A stretch of 64,000 nucleotides of DNA from Pristionchus mayeri. Taxonomy: Eukaryota; Nematoda; Chromadorea; Rhabditida; Neodiplogasteridae. The notes beneath the pieces are model-generated. The model saw only the letters and a list, made by a program, of their open reading frames with translations. It ran no database searches and was not told the origin of the DNA. How positions within the stretch are numbered: position 1 is the first letter of the stretch; each line of letters opens with the position of its first letter. The translations under genes and the position numbers were made by a program. Below, piece by piece: positions 22,303 through 34,709 of the stretch. The stretch is taken from positions 2,418,001-2,482,000 of the forward strand of contig BTRK01000005.1 of NCBI GenBank assembly GCA_036245805.1, in the 5' to 3' direction.

Positions 22303-25214
22303 TTTCTGATCAGATCTGAAAAATGTAGTCATTCCGCGATAAAAACAAACACATAAACTGAGAAAAAGCCGGAAATACGCAACAAAGAGAATAGACGCTG
22401 ATAAACGTCACTTGCTGCCAAAATCTGGGAAATTAAATCATTTAGCGATAGCTCGAGATCATGAAAGCCAAAATCCGCAACAACCACACAAGAACGTAGA
22501 GAAGAAACTGAATTAAGCGAGGGGCAAAACATTCAGATTTTAGCGGCAAGAAGGGCTATTTGAAGAGGGGCTAGAATGGGGCGGGTCGGATGATCGGCTA
22601 CAGTGTGCCCATTAGTGTTGAGGACGACATGTGCTCTCATTTCTCTCTCTCTCACCGGTCATACAGGGCGAGAGAGTGTGGGAAACGAAGAGAGCACGCG
22701 CTGATTTGCGATCACTTGTGCCCCTGAGGGAACGAGATGTGAGGGTGTTGCCCTTTCGCTAATGAGCAGAGGGGATGAGTGTCTGACAAAACGCGAAGAG
22801 TCTGAAAACGCTCCAAGTTTCCCCTACTATCTCACAATGAGTGCGTAAGTGTTACTATTTCGTCGTCATCCCTTCTTCGTTTATAACTGACCAGCGAAAC
22901 GAATCTATTTTCAACGGTGAAATATATGGACATCTACACTTTCAAAAATGCAGTGAATCAAGTGTTGGATTGTTGGGATTTGCAAAAGAGGAAAGGAGAA
23001 CTGCTGGAAAGGAGAACTTCCTAATGCTAAAATAGAGGTAATGTGGCTCGTTGTTTCGGCGTTTTGTTACTGCAGGGACTACCGCTGAATCAATGAATCC
23101 CAAAGGTATCCTCGTTCCCAGATTAGTTCCGGGTTGGTCTGATAACACGGAAAACTAAATGGTGTAGACAGTCAAGGGGTGCGTTGTTGAATCGCAATTG
23201 CGTCAATCACTCCCACATGAACTGAATTAGTAGTTCCTTGTTTGGCAAAGACACGGAACAAAGTCGCAGACACTTGAAATCAGACGCAACAGTCGAGAGT
23301 CCCCGAGGGCATTGGGTGCACTGTGTCAGACATTAGAGGTCGAGAAACAATCCGATGTTTCTTCAGTCTATACACTCTCTCGCAACTTATCCGAAACGAC
23401 TAATTGCAAAATGATTGAACAAAATGAACAAGGACCAACATTTCAAACAAGTAATTCGGCCAGACGCAGCATACGACTGATCAAGGTCGCTTCTTCTCAA
23501 AGAATATTGATTAATTCTCGATTCAAAACAGACCCAACAGTAGAGTGTCACAGAGGGCAATATGTGCATTGGGGGTAAAGACAAATGTAAGGGTGATGCC
23601 ACCTCAAGCGAAAATACGACCACGCTTGGCGGCACAGGAAGATGAGTCCGGCTGCAGCTAGGAACGCCTCCCTGCTGTCCAAAGTACTTCTAGGGAACGT
23701 TACCTTTGGCCAGACATCAGAGGTCGAGAAAAGTGCCGCTATCTCTTCATTCTCAACACTCTCTACCACCTCAACATGTCGTCAAAGTGCAAATTGGAAC
23801 CATAATTTCAGTCGCAAAGAAGACTAACTGCGAATTTAATGTTCTTATCTAAACAACCCATTTTCTCGAATTGTAATACGCTTGGTCAGAATTGACTACT
23901 TAGACTCTTGCAGAGAGTCGCAACGACTTATTGCGAACTTGATGTACGAAAAGAAACGATGATCCGAATTTCTAACTCTAGTGCACTCGGCCAGACACGA
24001 CCGACTAGTGATCAGAACAGCTTCGTCTGACCGCCAGAACGAGAATTTCCGCCCCATTCTCACCAGAAAAAATCTCAAAAGTAGGGAATTGATTCGTTCT
24101 TCACGCAAACATTCACAGGCTCACGATTTTTGAATTTTTTTTGCACTTCGAATAGCATTCCTGGGAGTCTGATGAGGTGCGTTGTGCACGCATGGAAACT
24201 CAGCAGAGGCCTCACATTGAGAAAGACTATCGGTTCAAAGGAAGCCAGTACAGTAAGCGAGTAATAATACGCCACCTGGGAGAGTTCATAGAGAGCTAAA
24301 AGAGCCTGAGCATGCCTAACTTTATACCCGAGCATTGTGGACTTTATGTTTCCCAAACAATTTATGGTCCTTCCTAGAATTTGGCTTTTTATTTAGTCGG
24401 AGCTCACGATATTTCCTGTTTTTAGAGAATTGGTCTGAAAACTATGATTTATTTCCAGATTGCGATGCAAGCAAACATCCAACAAAACAAATTTGTGAAA
24501 AGCTAGCTGCTCTCTGTAATCTGGGATTTATGGTTCCAAGACTGGACTAGGCCGAATAATTTGCTGTTCAAAAGTCGAATAGTCACTTCCCGTTCTAGGG
24601 AACTTGTCACTTTCTGCGATTAACTGTGGAAACCACGAAAAAATAGGAATAAAAACCCCCATCAGGCAATATTATTACATAGCACATAATGTAATGTGTA
24701 TGTGTGCTGAAGAACGATCTCTTACCATACGCACTCACATTTATGCGTGCTTACCTAAACATATGACCAAAACATATTTTCGTTCAGTGCGTAAGCAGAA
24801 TGAAACTACGTTTTCTCATCTAAAATCTGAATATGTGTAGTGTAATGCACTCAGGTGTAGCGTAGTCTTCTGGGGTTTGAATCGGCCTAATCAACATGTC
24901 TCAAAAAATGTCTGGAACAACATGATGATGTACTTTTTTTGGTATACTGCCATGTCTTCGCAAGACTACTCGTTATGAGCCTGTTTTGCCTGTTCTCGCA
25001 GCCTGTTTTGAGATAAATATTGTAAAACCTGGAAGGACAACTATACCACACTTTCCCTTAGAGACAACTGAAGAAGATCACCGTCGCAAGATGCCGTACA
25101 TTCCACTAATTCGATGGTTATATCAGACCAGTGATGGGTGGAAGTATCTATTTTATTAGATGACATAATCTTACATAATCTTAAAAATAAATCTATATCA
25201 TCAGTGATCTTCGC
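22303..25214. other. Intergenic, no supported gene
   Basis: This holds a complete CTCTC hairpin (22631-22697) and several half-hairpin remnants containing CACTCTCTCGC or CACTCTCTACC (about 23366, 23756). A 93-codon minus-strand frame (24075-24356) has a hydrophobic stretch (ALYELSQVAYYYSLTVLAS) that might be a receptor relic, but no splice partners fit. Confidence 0.5.
22631..22697. repeat. CTCTC-type hairpin MITE
   Basis: The arm GTGCTCTCATTTCTCTCTCT pairs imperfectly with AGAGTGTGGGAAACGAAGAGAGCAC. Confidence 0.65.
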
Positions 25215-27635
25215 TCATTTCCAGTGCAACTCCAGCATTTGAAAGTACTGATCTCCGGCTGCTGACGTGTAGAACGGCGCTTTTGGTTTGTCCAATCTGA
25301 GTGAAATTTTTTGTCATTTCCTTGTTGTCTTTTTTGTTCTCATCTCAATGCTCAAAGAGACCAAGAATGCAGCGATCATTTTCTTTTCAATCTTTTAATA
25401 GTATTCAACAAATGTCTACCTGCGAGATATCATCGAGACCAAACGTGAACGCAGTCTTGCATGTTTCAGCAGAAAAAGTGCGGAACTGAATCCGTTGCTG
25501 AGCAGTTGGAGCTGGAATGGGATTCTTGGAGATATATGTTTTTGATGCAGATCATTTTTGGTATTTTTTCAATGCATATGCAATATCAAACGGTTTGGGA
25601 AAAAATCCCCCAATGGATCCGAAAATTTTGAATGAACCATGTACTCACAACAACCCATGAGGCCTCGTTGAGGAAGTAGAGCCCGATCTTTTCAACACCG
25701 CCTAGCGCAAACGCCCAAGTGAAGATAGCGATGAGGATCTGGAATTGATTGTTTCAACAATGATAACAAATAGGTTAAAAGGGGTAAATCTGCAGCCACG
25801 TCAAGCGATTTTACAGTCGCAAATGACTACGCTAGGTGGTAGTGCTGTGAGGCCGACTACTGATAATAATAATAAGTCAACTGCTAATCATCGGAAATGC
25901 AAAATTATGGTGAGGGAAAGCAAATGTTAACATGCATCCCGTCTGTGTGACTGGTGGGAGAATAGTGCTAGTGATGTCAATAGAGGAGAAATGATGTTAA
26001 AAAGTTACACGGATAATTTACCTTGAACACCAGTCCACTAATGTATGCAGGGAAGAGCGCATGTGCAACGTCGTTGGCCTCCCGCACCTAAAAAGTAATA
26101 TTCCATATTATACATTTGACATCAGATTACGCAGTCCAAGTAGTACTTCACGGGGCATCGTTTTTCGCGCATTTACCTTTACCCTTTTTACCCAATGCCC
26201 AAAATACGATAACTTGTGATTCACACGTCCCGAACTCGACCTCTTTGGCATAGTTCGCTAATGTGATGTCAGTGCATTCAGCGTGTGAAGTGTACTAGCC
26301 CACCTGATATCTCGCATTAAGCGTAGTTTTGGCGAACAACCTGGCGTATTGCCGATGACAGAATTTCATAACGCCGATGTTACACTGAAAAAAAAACGAA
26401 TAAATACCATAAACATAAGAGAAAAACAATTCCATAAAAATGTCTTTTAACTTGAATTGTTTTGGTGATCATAGCGATAAAAGACTGACGCAGAACGATA
26501 ACACGTCGATACAGTTAATGATGATGCTTGAAATTAGCGCTGCCTTGGACTCCGCTCCTGAATCTATCATTATTTTTCCGTAGTATCCTTATTTGTATGT
26601 ATTATATTAATGTCAGTTAAATGAGAAATATTATATCAGTTGGACTATTTCTACGGGCTCTCATTGCAGTAATTCCAACTCATCGGGCTTCAAAGAGATG
26701 TGGAAACCAAAATCCCGACTAAAAACACGAGCATGGGAGGGAGGAACACGAAGGCTTACCTTCGCCCATCATCCAACCGAGAATTGCGCCTAAGATAATC
26801 TAAAATAAATATTATTATAAGTAATAAGATTGTTCTCACCGAAAAGCATATATAAATCAGAATTATATGTTTCGAAGATCCGGAAATGTGATATCGAGCA
26901 GGATTATGCACGGATATTGCGCGTTCGAGCTTCAAATAGTAATAGTTTTAAAAATCGGAAAGTGGGGCCTACCGTAATTCCCAGCTCGAGAAATCCAACT
27001 ACAGTTGCGATGGCTAGTTGGAGACACATAAAATCGTGACGTTCGGCTGAAATACGTGCATCAAAAAGGAGAAACAACAGAAAGCGTCGTTTTCCACTCC
27101 TATTCGTAATGTTTGCATAACAACGCTTTTGCTGTCCGCTATTTGCATAATTTGGTCAGATATATCTATGTAACTTGCTATAACTTGCGTGGAAACAAGA
27201 AGCTCGCGGGTGCGTTGTTGTTTTCGTACTGCATCATGCGAAAATTGAAGGCAGTCACACTCAGGTACTCAGCAATCTGGGCCAACCCCCACAGCGTGAT
27301 TAGGGTTTTGAAAACGAATGAAATTTTTTATATACAATTGTGTAGTAGTGTAAATACAGTGGAAATTATATTATACAGTTTAAAATTCTTAAATTCTTGT
27401 AGTGGAAATACATTTTCCCACCTGCAGTTCACATGGAATGGCGCTCTCTGGACAGCGAACAACATTAGTGACGTGGGAATAGAGCAAATGATAAGCACAG
27501 TTATCTAAATATTTAAGACACTCAGTCCATCACAATCTTTTGAAAACTAAGTAAAGAATAGTGGTGCCGAATTATGCAAACCTCTGTGATTTGAACCACC
27601 GGATAGGTGGCGCAAAGCTTCTTGAACGACTCCAT
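25215..27635 (-). CDS. Sre-like seven-transmembrane chemoreceptor, paralogue B
   Basis: Twelve exons (27582-27635, 27422-27504, 27189-27307, 26973-27046, 26840-26929, 26760-26799, 26490-26557, 26304-26384, 26022-26087, 25652-25738, 25420-25511, 25215-25296) match the exon layout of paralogue C almost base for base. Landmarks: start MESFKKLCATYPVVQ, the ER-motif exon LERAISVHNPARYH, the loop FAKTTLNARYQ-VREANDVAHALFPAYISG, and the C-terminus AAGDQYFQMLELHW. The layout of an ER motif after TM3 and a LNARYQ-VREAN loop before TM6 resembles Sre/Srab receptors; the family name is a best guess. Two odd splice sites: the exon 3 acceptor reads CAA instead of CAG (27308-27309), and the exon 3 donor is GCAAGT. 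If the AA acceptor is real, the gene is probably damaged. Confidence 0.72.
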
Positions 27636-27867
27636 AGGTATGCTGAATTGCTACTAGAGTTCGCAATACAGGTTACAGTTTCTTCATTTCCAACACTCTC
27701 TTGTCGTTCCAAATTAAATTGGAAATTAAAATACGATACCTCGAATTGCGAATTATAATGGCTTCGTGTTGGCACAGAACGAAAGTGAAAATGAACTAAG
27801 ACGATGGCGTACTAGCAATGAATGATGATAGGATTCGATCAAGCGCTACTGATGGTGACGCATGTGC

Positions 27868-29715
27868 ATATAAGAGACCGTCTGAGAAAATTTACCAGAG
27901 GCCGTACAGCAAAAAATGAAATTTCCAATAAAATTGTCCCTTGGGGTAACTTTTCATGTAGAGTTCGAAAATCGACCTTAGAAAGCCGTATCTCCAACCC
28001 CTCATTTCCTGTGTCGCACTGCATCTGAGCTGTCGGTTTTTGTAAATCGTGAACGGTCGCTCCAAACTCCATACATGTATAGTAATTCTTAAAGATCTCG
28101 GCGAGACAAGCATTTTTCTTGTTGTAAGTGAAGGGCTAGCTCATCCGTGAAAAAAGATCTGACCGTTTGAATGTTGAAAAAAATCATCATAAATTTGGAT
28201 GCAATAATTATTCGCTTTTTTATTCTTTCATTCGATTCCTCGTTGAAAAGTACCCCTAGGGTTTTATTTTCATGGACAATTTCGTTCCTGTAAAGGGTCC
28301 GCCAAGATGCCGAAATAACACGCATTCCATGTTTTTGCCAATATATGCAGTTCTAAGCCGCTCCGGTGTGAACCACGATTAAATCTACCTGGTGTATGAC
28401 TACACTAAGCTAGGGTAATAATATCCCGAAGAGAAAAATACGTTATCTCAATTTTGAAAAAATCGATTTTTTCATGTCGATTTTGCCCTTGTTTAGGCGC
28501 ATTCAACTTTTCCTTTTCAATCCCAATTCCTAATTTTCTTTGCAAAACTAGTAGTACGCATGGATGTAAGTCAGAAAAATTAAACATAGGGTCATCAGCA
28601 ATAAGTAAGTTAGGCATAAATTTGCATGAAAATGAAATGTCGCGCGGCAAAATATAATATTTTAAATTCTAATAAGATAATTTTAGAGGAATAGTGCTTA
28701 AATTGTTACACTATACAATGGTTACAACGTCGCACAACTAAAATATACATTGAAAATGGCACATACCTTCATCTTTTAAAAAATGATTTTTTGGACACAT
28801 GAAAATATTTTTTTTTCGAAAACGACTGATATTTCGCAATAATACATACGAACAGATTAGTTTGGTTTTGCGAAGAATTATTATGCTAAAATCTGACAGA
28901 TTCGCGTGAAACAGCGCATGAAATATAATTTTGTTCTTTTCCGATGCTCTCAATATTACAATTTTAAACAAACTTATGCCTAACTTACTTATTGCCTATC
29001 ACCCTATATTTAATATTTTCTGACTTAAATCCATGCGTACTACTAGTTTTGCAAAGAAAATTAGGAATTGGGATTGAAAAGGAAAAGTTGAATGCGCCTA
29101 AACAAGGGCAAAATCGACATGAAAAAATCGATTTTTTCAAAATTGAGATAACGTATTTTTCTCTTCGGGATATTATTACCCTAGCTTAGTGTAGTCATAC
29201 ACCAGGTAGATTTAATCGTGGTTCACACCGGAGCGGCTTAGAACTGCATATATTGGCAAAAACATGGAATGCTTGTTATTTCGGCATCTTGGCGGACCCT
29301 TTACAGGAACGAAATTTTCCATGAAAATAAAACTCTAGGGGTACTTTTCAACGAGGAATCGAATGAAAGAATAAAAAAGCGAATAATTATTGCATCCATA
29401 TTTATGATGATTTTTTCAACATTAAAACGGTCAGATCTTTTTTCACGGATGAGCTAGCCCTTCACTTACAACAAGAAAAATGCTTGTCTCGCCGAGATCT
29501 TTAAGAATTACTATACATGTATGGAGTTTGGAGCGACCGTTCACGATTTACAAAAACCGACAGCTCAGATGCAGTGCGACACAGGAAATGAGGGGTTGGA
29601 AATACGGCTTTCTAAGGTCGATTTTCGAACTCTACATGAAAAGTTACCCCTAGGGATAATTTTTTTATAGGTAAAATTGCTCAGTTCTCTCAGAAAGTCT
29701 CTCATATTACGAAAA
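27868..29715. repeat. Long foldback element (arms about 0.7-0.8 kb)
   Basis: Sequence from about 27868 to 28625 is the inverted complement of about 28975 to 29715 with few mismatches. For example AAGATCTCGGCGAGACAAGC at 28093 pairs with GCTTGTCTCGCCGAGATCTT at 29484. The unpaired centre is about 350 bp. A single-arm diverged relative lies at about 33007-33400. ORFs inside are mirror images of each other and not genes. A hairpin this long would give dsRNA if transcribed. Confidence 0.88.
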
Positions 29716-30105
29716 AAATAAGGGGTTCGGAACTTTTATTACCGTTTTCGAAAACTACAATTTTAACGCGAATTTTAATTTCTGAGGCGTATTCGTTGCA
29801 AACTTCTGCAATGTTTTATATCAATGCAATACATTGAAAACAGTTATGCGTTGTTTCTATACTCGAGGGAGACGACTAATTAATCATTACTGAGACAACG
29901 TTACTTCTTCTCACGATGAGGGTGATATTGGTTGCAGGGGAGCAGGGGAGCAATTGAGAATGATATTATCACTTCTGTGTTGTTTTCTGATGAGGAAGCA
30001 CCGGCATGAGGCATAATTGAAAGGCCGATCTTCGCTTACATTAGCTGATTGGTTTCTTAGTAAAGCCATAGGGGAAGACATTTTCATGGCAAGCAAAAAG
30101 ACATT

Positions 30106-30275
30106 TCCTCTTCCGCTATGGCTTTACAAAGAAAAAAACTGCTCACCTAAACCATGAAAAAGTGGAATTGATATACATCATGTCCGCACTCTACACAATT
30201 TTCACTCTAATCGTAAGGTATGCAGTATTGCACTAGGTAATGTGCACTACTGATGGTCTCTTATTGTTCTACTTT
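30106..30275. repeat. Dispersed repeat flanking the Thr-rich gene, 3' side copy
   Basis: A block with GCTCACCTAAACCATGAAAAA, GTATTGCACT and GATGGTCTCTTATTGTTC recurs in the same order at about 35196-35410, on the other side of the gene at 30443-34709. Identity is partial, with indels. Confidence 0.55.
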
Positions 30276-30351
30276 CTTTAAAACGTTGCACGGTGATCAA
30301 TTGTTGCTTGATGCATGTGTTTCTTTATCGATTTATCATTAACATTTCAGC

Positions 30352-30390
30352 ATCTCGAAGTATTGATCTCCTTTTGAAGCGGGAATTCAA
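30352..30390 (-). pseudogene. Relic of an Sre-like receptor C-terminal exon
   Basis: The reverse strand reads ASKGDQYFEMLKC, the conserved C-terminus of the five receptor paralogues in this window (compare SAKGDQYFEMLKCSWE at 42389). It is not attached to other receptor exons. Confidence 0.6.
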
Positions 30391-30442
30391 AAAAAAACAT
30401 TCCTCACAGTGGTATTTTAATTACTATTTCCCTAAATTTCGT

Positions 30443-33400
30443 TCATACACGCATGCATACAGCTGATACCGCAAGGAAGAGGTTAAAAAACGCGCAACTT
30501 CTCGTCAAGGGCGGTAGCCCAGTGGTAGTAGTGGTAGTGGTAGTGATGGCAGTCGTGGGGTTGGTATGTTCCGTTGTCGTTTCTACCACCGGCTGCTCCG
30601 TATGAGGAGGGGTGTAGGCTCTGCCCAAGTCGAGTTGGACCATCCAGCTGGATGCAGGTGTCTTCCTTCAATTGTTAACTATATATTAAAAGAGTGTTGT
30701 ATTGTGACATAGTCTAGGAGGCTCAGAGGCGCACCGCTTGTTGTAATATAGGACTGATAGGTGGTAAACACTCAGGCTCGACTCTGAGCCTCCTTGACAA
30801 TGTCACAGTATGATCGTGTCTGGATTCGAAATCGGTAGAGAGTGGGACCGAGCGAGCGAGTAAACAAGTGCGCTCACATGCGATTGCACAACAGGGCTAG
30901 TACTGAATACGGGAATATTGCGTGGTTTTTGAATATCAGAGCAATGCATGAAGATTGAGCATGAAATACAATAAAACAATTGTGATGTTTCATTATAGAA
31001 TCAGTGAATTACTAAGATAAACTGCTTGAATACACAATACCTGTCCCACGAAAGCATAACATTGTAGCCTCCGTCGTAATAGTGCTTGTGAAGATAGGAC
31101 AGCGTGGAATTTGCGTTGTAAAAGCTGCAAAATTTAAGTTTAATCGTTGGTGTCTAGGACTGAACTGCAATCGCTCACTCGAGGGTGTCTTGGTTGACGT
31201 GAAATTGGACGGTTTCTTCCACGGATACGCCAAAGAACCGGGCGAAAATGTCAAGACTGAAAAACAAACTATTTCTTGAAATACGCGAGAAATGGTTGCA
31301 ATTTAAAACCGCACAAGGTTTATGGTGAAAATGTTTGAAAAAATTACCTTTCCGTGTACATCAAAAACGAGTATTCTAAGGTGGTCAGGTTCGATTCGTA
31401 CCCGTTAGCTACAACGTATGGACAGCCAACGTATCCTGAAAAAATGTGTCCATTAAAATCAATATTGTTATTCCCTGAATCTCAGGGATACGTGCATGGA
31501 GACGCGTTCTCGTGATTCCGTATTAGGGAATATTCAACATGATGCAAAACAACGGGCTGACGCTTAGAGTTTAGGCTTGGGCGTTTACCGTCGAAGCAAC
31601 GAATGCAGAATTACCTGGAGACGTGTAAACAACTGACGAAACGCTCGATTGTGGCGAAATAGTGCCTTGAATAGATTATTTTAGATTATTCTAAGCATTA
31701 AAATAATTGAGTCATTTAAGACTAAGATTTCAATTACCCGGTTATTTTAGGTATCAACTGCACTAGACCTCAATTTAGGTAACACACAATAGATGTACTG
31801 GAAAATACCGCTAAATGAATTACCTGACAATGACAACCCTTTCCCGGCATACCATAAGAGATTTGCGCGGATGCGCAAAAAAAAGCTTTTGCGGTTACGT
31901 TACAAGAGCTTATTCACGCATTTCCAACATACCATCTGAGACTTTTGCGGTTACATTGTGCTCGCCATCAGTCGCAAAGTCGATGGTGAGAATTGGGCCG
32001 ATGTATGTGATTGTCGACTGTTCATGTAGAAGTTTCGACCTAAATGTATTTATTTATTTATTTATTTAATATTACCTAAATGTAGTTTTCAAAGCATATT
32101 CATTAGAGTTGGCAATAAGAGGGAATGTTGCGAGCTCGTTGCGCCTCTGCCTCCTCGGATTGTGAAATATGGATAGGGCAAGGATAACGAGCTCGTAACC
32201 TCCCCTCGTATTACCAACCCTAATATACATTATGATTGTCGATTGGAAAATATGTGTCGGCATTAGGAAATCGATTGAACAAGGAAGATGTCTATCCGCC
32301 GATGCATTAAGTCGTCACCAAAAGATGTCTAACCTCGCGAGTCGAAAATTTGATTTGAATCCCAACAATTTCATATCTGCATTCCCATGAGGGCTAGAGA
32401 CTTTAAATTTGGAAAATAAGGTTCTGAGGGTGTCGGAATACTTTGCATTCCAAATTTCAAGTCTCCAGCTCTTCAGGGAACGGAGATATGCAATTAGAAA
32501 AAGATCCAACTCGATTGTTAACGTCGCGTCATACCGTTTGATGAACGGGTGATCCGAAATTGACTCGACCGAATGTAAAATGAATATCACGAACCAAGCT
32601 TGATAGAAATAATCGCATTGGTTTGAGTCCCTTTCGTCAAACGTATCGAATCCTGTTGCGTATAATTCAGGATGTCTGTAGACGTCGTCACATATTTCCG
32701 GCTGAATGCGTTTGCTGCGCGTTAAATGCGATCTATAGGTCGCACCGGAAATGGACCGGTGAAATCTGAGAGGCTCATGGCCTGGAAACTTGAGAGAATA
32801 GTGAGGTATCGGCCCGATGTCGTAGCGAGGAGGCCGTCTTCAGGCAGAGCGTACACATCATGATGTTGGGAATATTGAGCTACAAAACATTGACATCATT
32901 ATATATGCAGAATGCGAAAAATGGTCGACGAATTTACAGCACTGAACAACTTTCAAAAGCACAGCGCAACGCGTCGCCTCTTACAAGCCCGTTGCAATAT
33001 TCCCTATTCCATATAAGAGACTCTGAGAGAAAGGTCGTACAGTGAAAAATAATTGGCTGATGTTGAGCTGACACTAGTGGTAAATTTTTATATAGAGCCC
33101 GAAAATCGACCTTAGAAAGCCGTATATCGAACAAATCATTTCGGGTGTCGAGCGCTAATAGATGGTGGTCGGATTTTCTAGATTTTCAACGGCTGATCCA
33201 AACTGAACGGGATAAGCATTTTTCCTATTGGAAGTGGAAGGCTAGTTCATTTGTGAAAAAAGGTTATGTCATTTGAATTATCAAACTTTCGCTCTTGAAA
33301 ATGTTTTTCACGGAATGTTCAAATTAAATTCCTATTCGATTCCACGTTAAAATTTACCCATCAGTGGAAAATGTTATTCTAAAAAGTGCGTCGAAAAGAA

Positions 33401-34709
33401 AAAAAAAGTGTGTTTCCTGAACACGATTAAGAAATGCGAGCTCACGTGCTTTCGCGCTCACGACGTAGAATACAAAATCGGGACAATCATCTTCGATGCA
33501 TTGTAGTGTGTATGCGTTTCCGGGTTGGAAAATATGCTGTTTTATGCTTTCATGTAACGTTTTTGCAGAAATTCACCGGTAGCACTAGACCAGCGAGCTT
33601 GACAGCATCATCACCTACAATGTCCGTGAAACTGCAATGGTTTAATCTGTCGATAAAGTGATGTATAATTCAGGCAAAACTCGCGAAGAACGCCGTAACG
33701 GCTAACCGCAATGTTTACGTACAAAAACTCACTTTACAATTTCCTTTGCACCATCAGTGATCTGGAGTGCCTCTGTGCTCTGGTCCACGTACACTGTGCA
33801 GCCGTCGGCACAGTTAAACGAAACCTGCATTAGACTTGTATTATTTTAAAGTCAATTTTGCGATATTAGCTAAATTTACGTTCAAATGAGACATTTCTTT
33901 TTGCGGCTCACCAAAATTTCACTGGAATCCCCTAAACCGAATTTGCATATCTTCTATTTGAAGCAAGTTACGACTAGTTAGCTTTTTCAGAGACCTTCCA
34001 CGAGAAAACATACCGACTCCTACGGATAACTTTTTTGCAACCCCTTCCGAGTATTTTTTTCTAATGAATAAAGTAGGAGAATTTTCATGTCCAACTTTGT
34101 GGATGGTAAATTTACAAAGAATGCTCAAATATTTATTCAAGCCGCGTTATTTTTCATTCCATTCGTCAACCGTCATTTCATTCCACCCTCGCATTAAGAG
34201 CTGATTTTCATCTTATACAGATAATCAGATAGTTATTTTGGAAGTCTCTGCTCAAGAATATTATATTACGAACTCCGTCGGGCTTCAGGTCGCTTCTTTG
34301 GAGCACCTCGGAGAAGGGAAAGGTGACTCGGCCATCTGTATAGTGAAATGGTTACTGTGCAAAAAGGTGTTCGATTCTCAATTTTTTTTCGTGGATATTA
34401 TTTGTTCACATGCTCTAGTAGGTCCTGTTATATTTTATTAGTCCGGTTGCTTACCCGCCATCGGCGATGGCTCCCGTGCTAGCGGAGTTTATTTCGGAAT
34501 CAGTCATTGCGAAACTTGTTTACGCGAGCTTATGTATCATTTTCAGATATGTTTCATGTTCGCTATACATAGGAGCTAGATAGTGTACGAAACATATCTG
34601 AAAATGATACAAAACCATTCCAATAAGCGAGTCCTAGTCATCAGGTGGATACAACTTTACCTGCGATTGTCGCAAATACCGCAGCTGTGCAAAGTGAGAG
34701 GAATCGCAT
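30443..34709 (-). CDS. Secreted Thr-rich protein with GPI-like C-terminus, paralogue F
   Basis: Thirteen exons in phase (34661-34709, 34274-34335, 33733-33824, 33577-33631, 33446-33524, 32746-32879, 32595-32701, 31933-32039, 31615-31665, 31348-31435, 31179-31256, 31041-31124, 30443-30665) give 402 aa. The signal peptide is MRFLSLCTAAVFATIA. The ectodomain has FNCADGCTVYVDQS, YVVSAKA, SDFTGPFP, ISPQSSVSSVVYTSPGYVGC and FYNANSTLSYLHKHYYDGGY. The C-terminus is a Thr/Pro stalk followed by a hydrophobic tail (FFNLFLAVSAVCMRV), typical of GPI-anchored mucin-like proteins. A CUB-like fold is possible (FNCxxGCxVYV) but unproven. The acceptor of exon 5 is CAA where paralogue G has CAG (33525-33526), so it may be damaged or variant. 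Confidence 0.74.
33007..33400. repeat. Single-arm diverged copy of the 27.9-kb foldback
   Basis: Contains ATAAGAGACTCTGAGAG and CGAAAATCGACCTTAGAAAG, matching the left arm of the foldback at 27868 in the same orientation. It lies in the intron between exons 5 and 6 of paralogue F. Confidence 0.7.
34520..34636. mobile_element. hAT-type MITE (TAGGGTTC family), copy 4
   Basis: The core GTATCATTTTCAGATATGTT / CATATCTGAAAATGATACAA is identical to the copies at 21002-22047, and the outer ends are diverged (CGCGAGCTTATG, CAATAAGCGAG). It lies in intron 1 of the Thr-rich paralogue F. Confidence 0.8.

Noticed and set aside
28089..29457. Paired ORFs on both strands (28089-28325, 28405-28650, 28992-29189, 29269-29457)
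   Set aside because: They are mirror images created by the inverted arms of one foldback; no domain and no start context.
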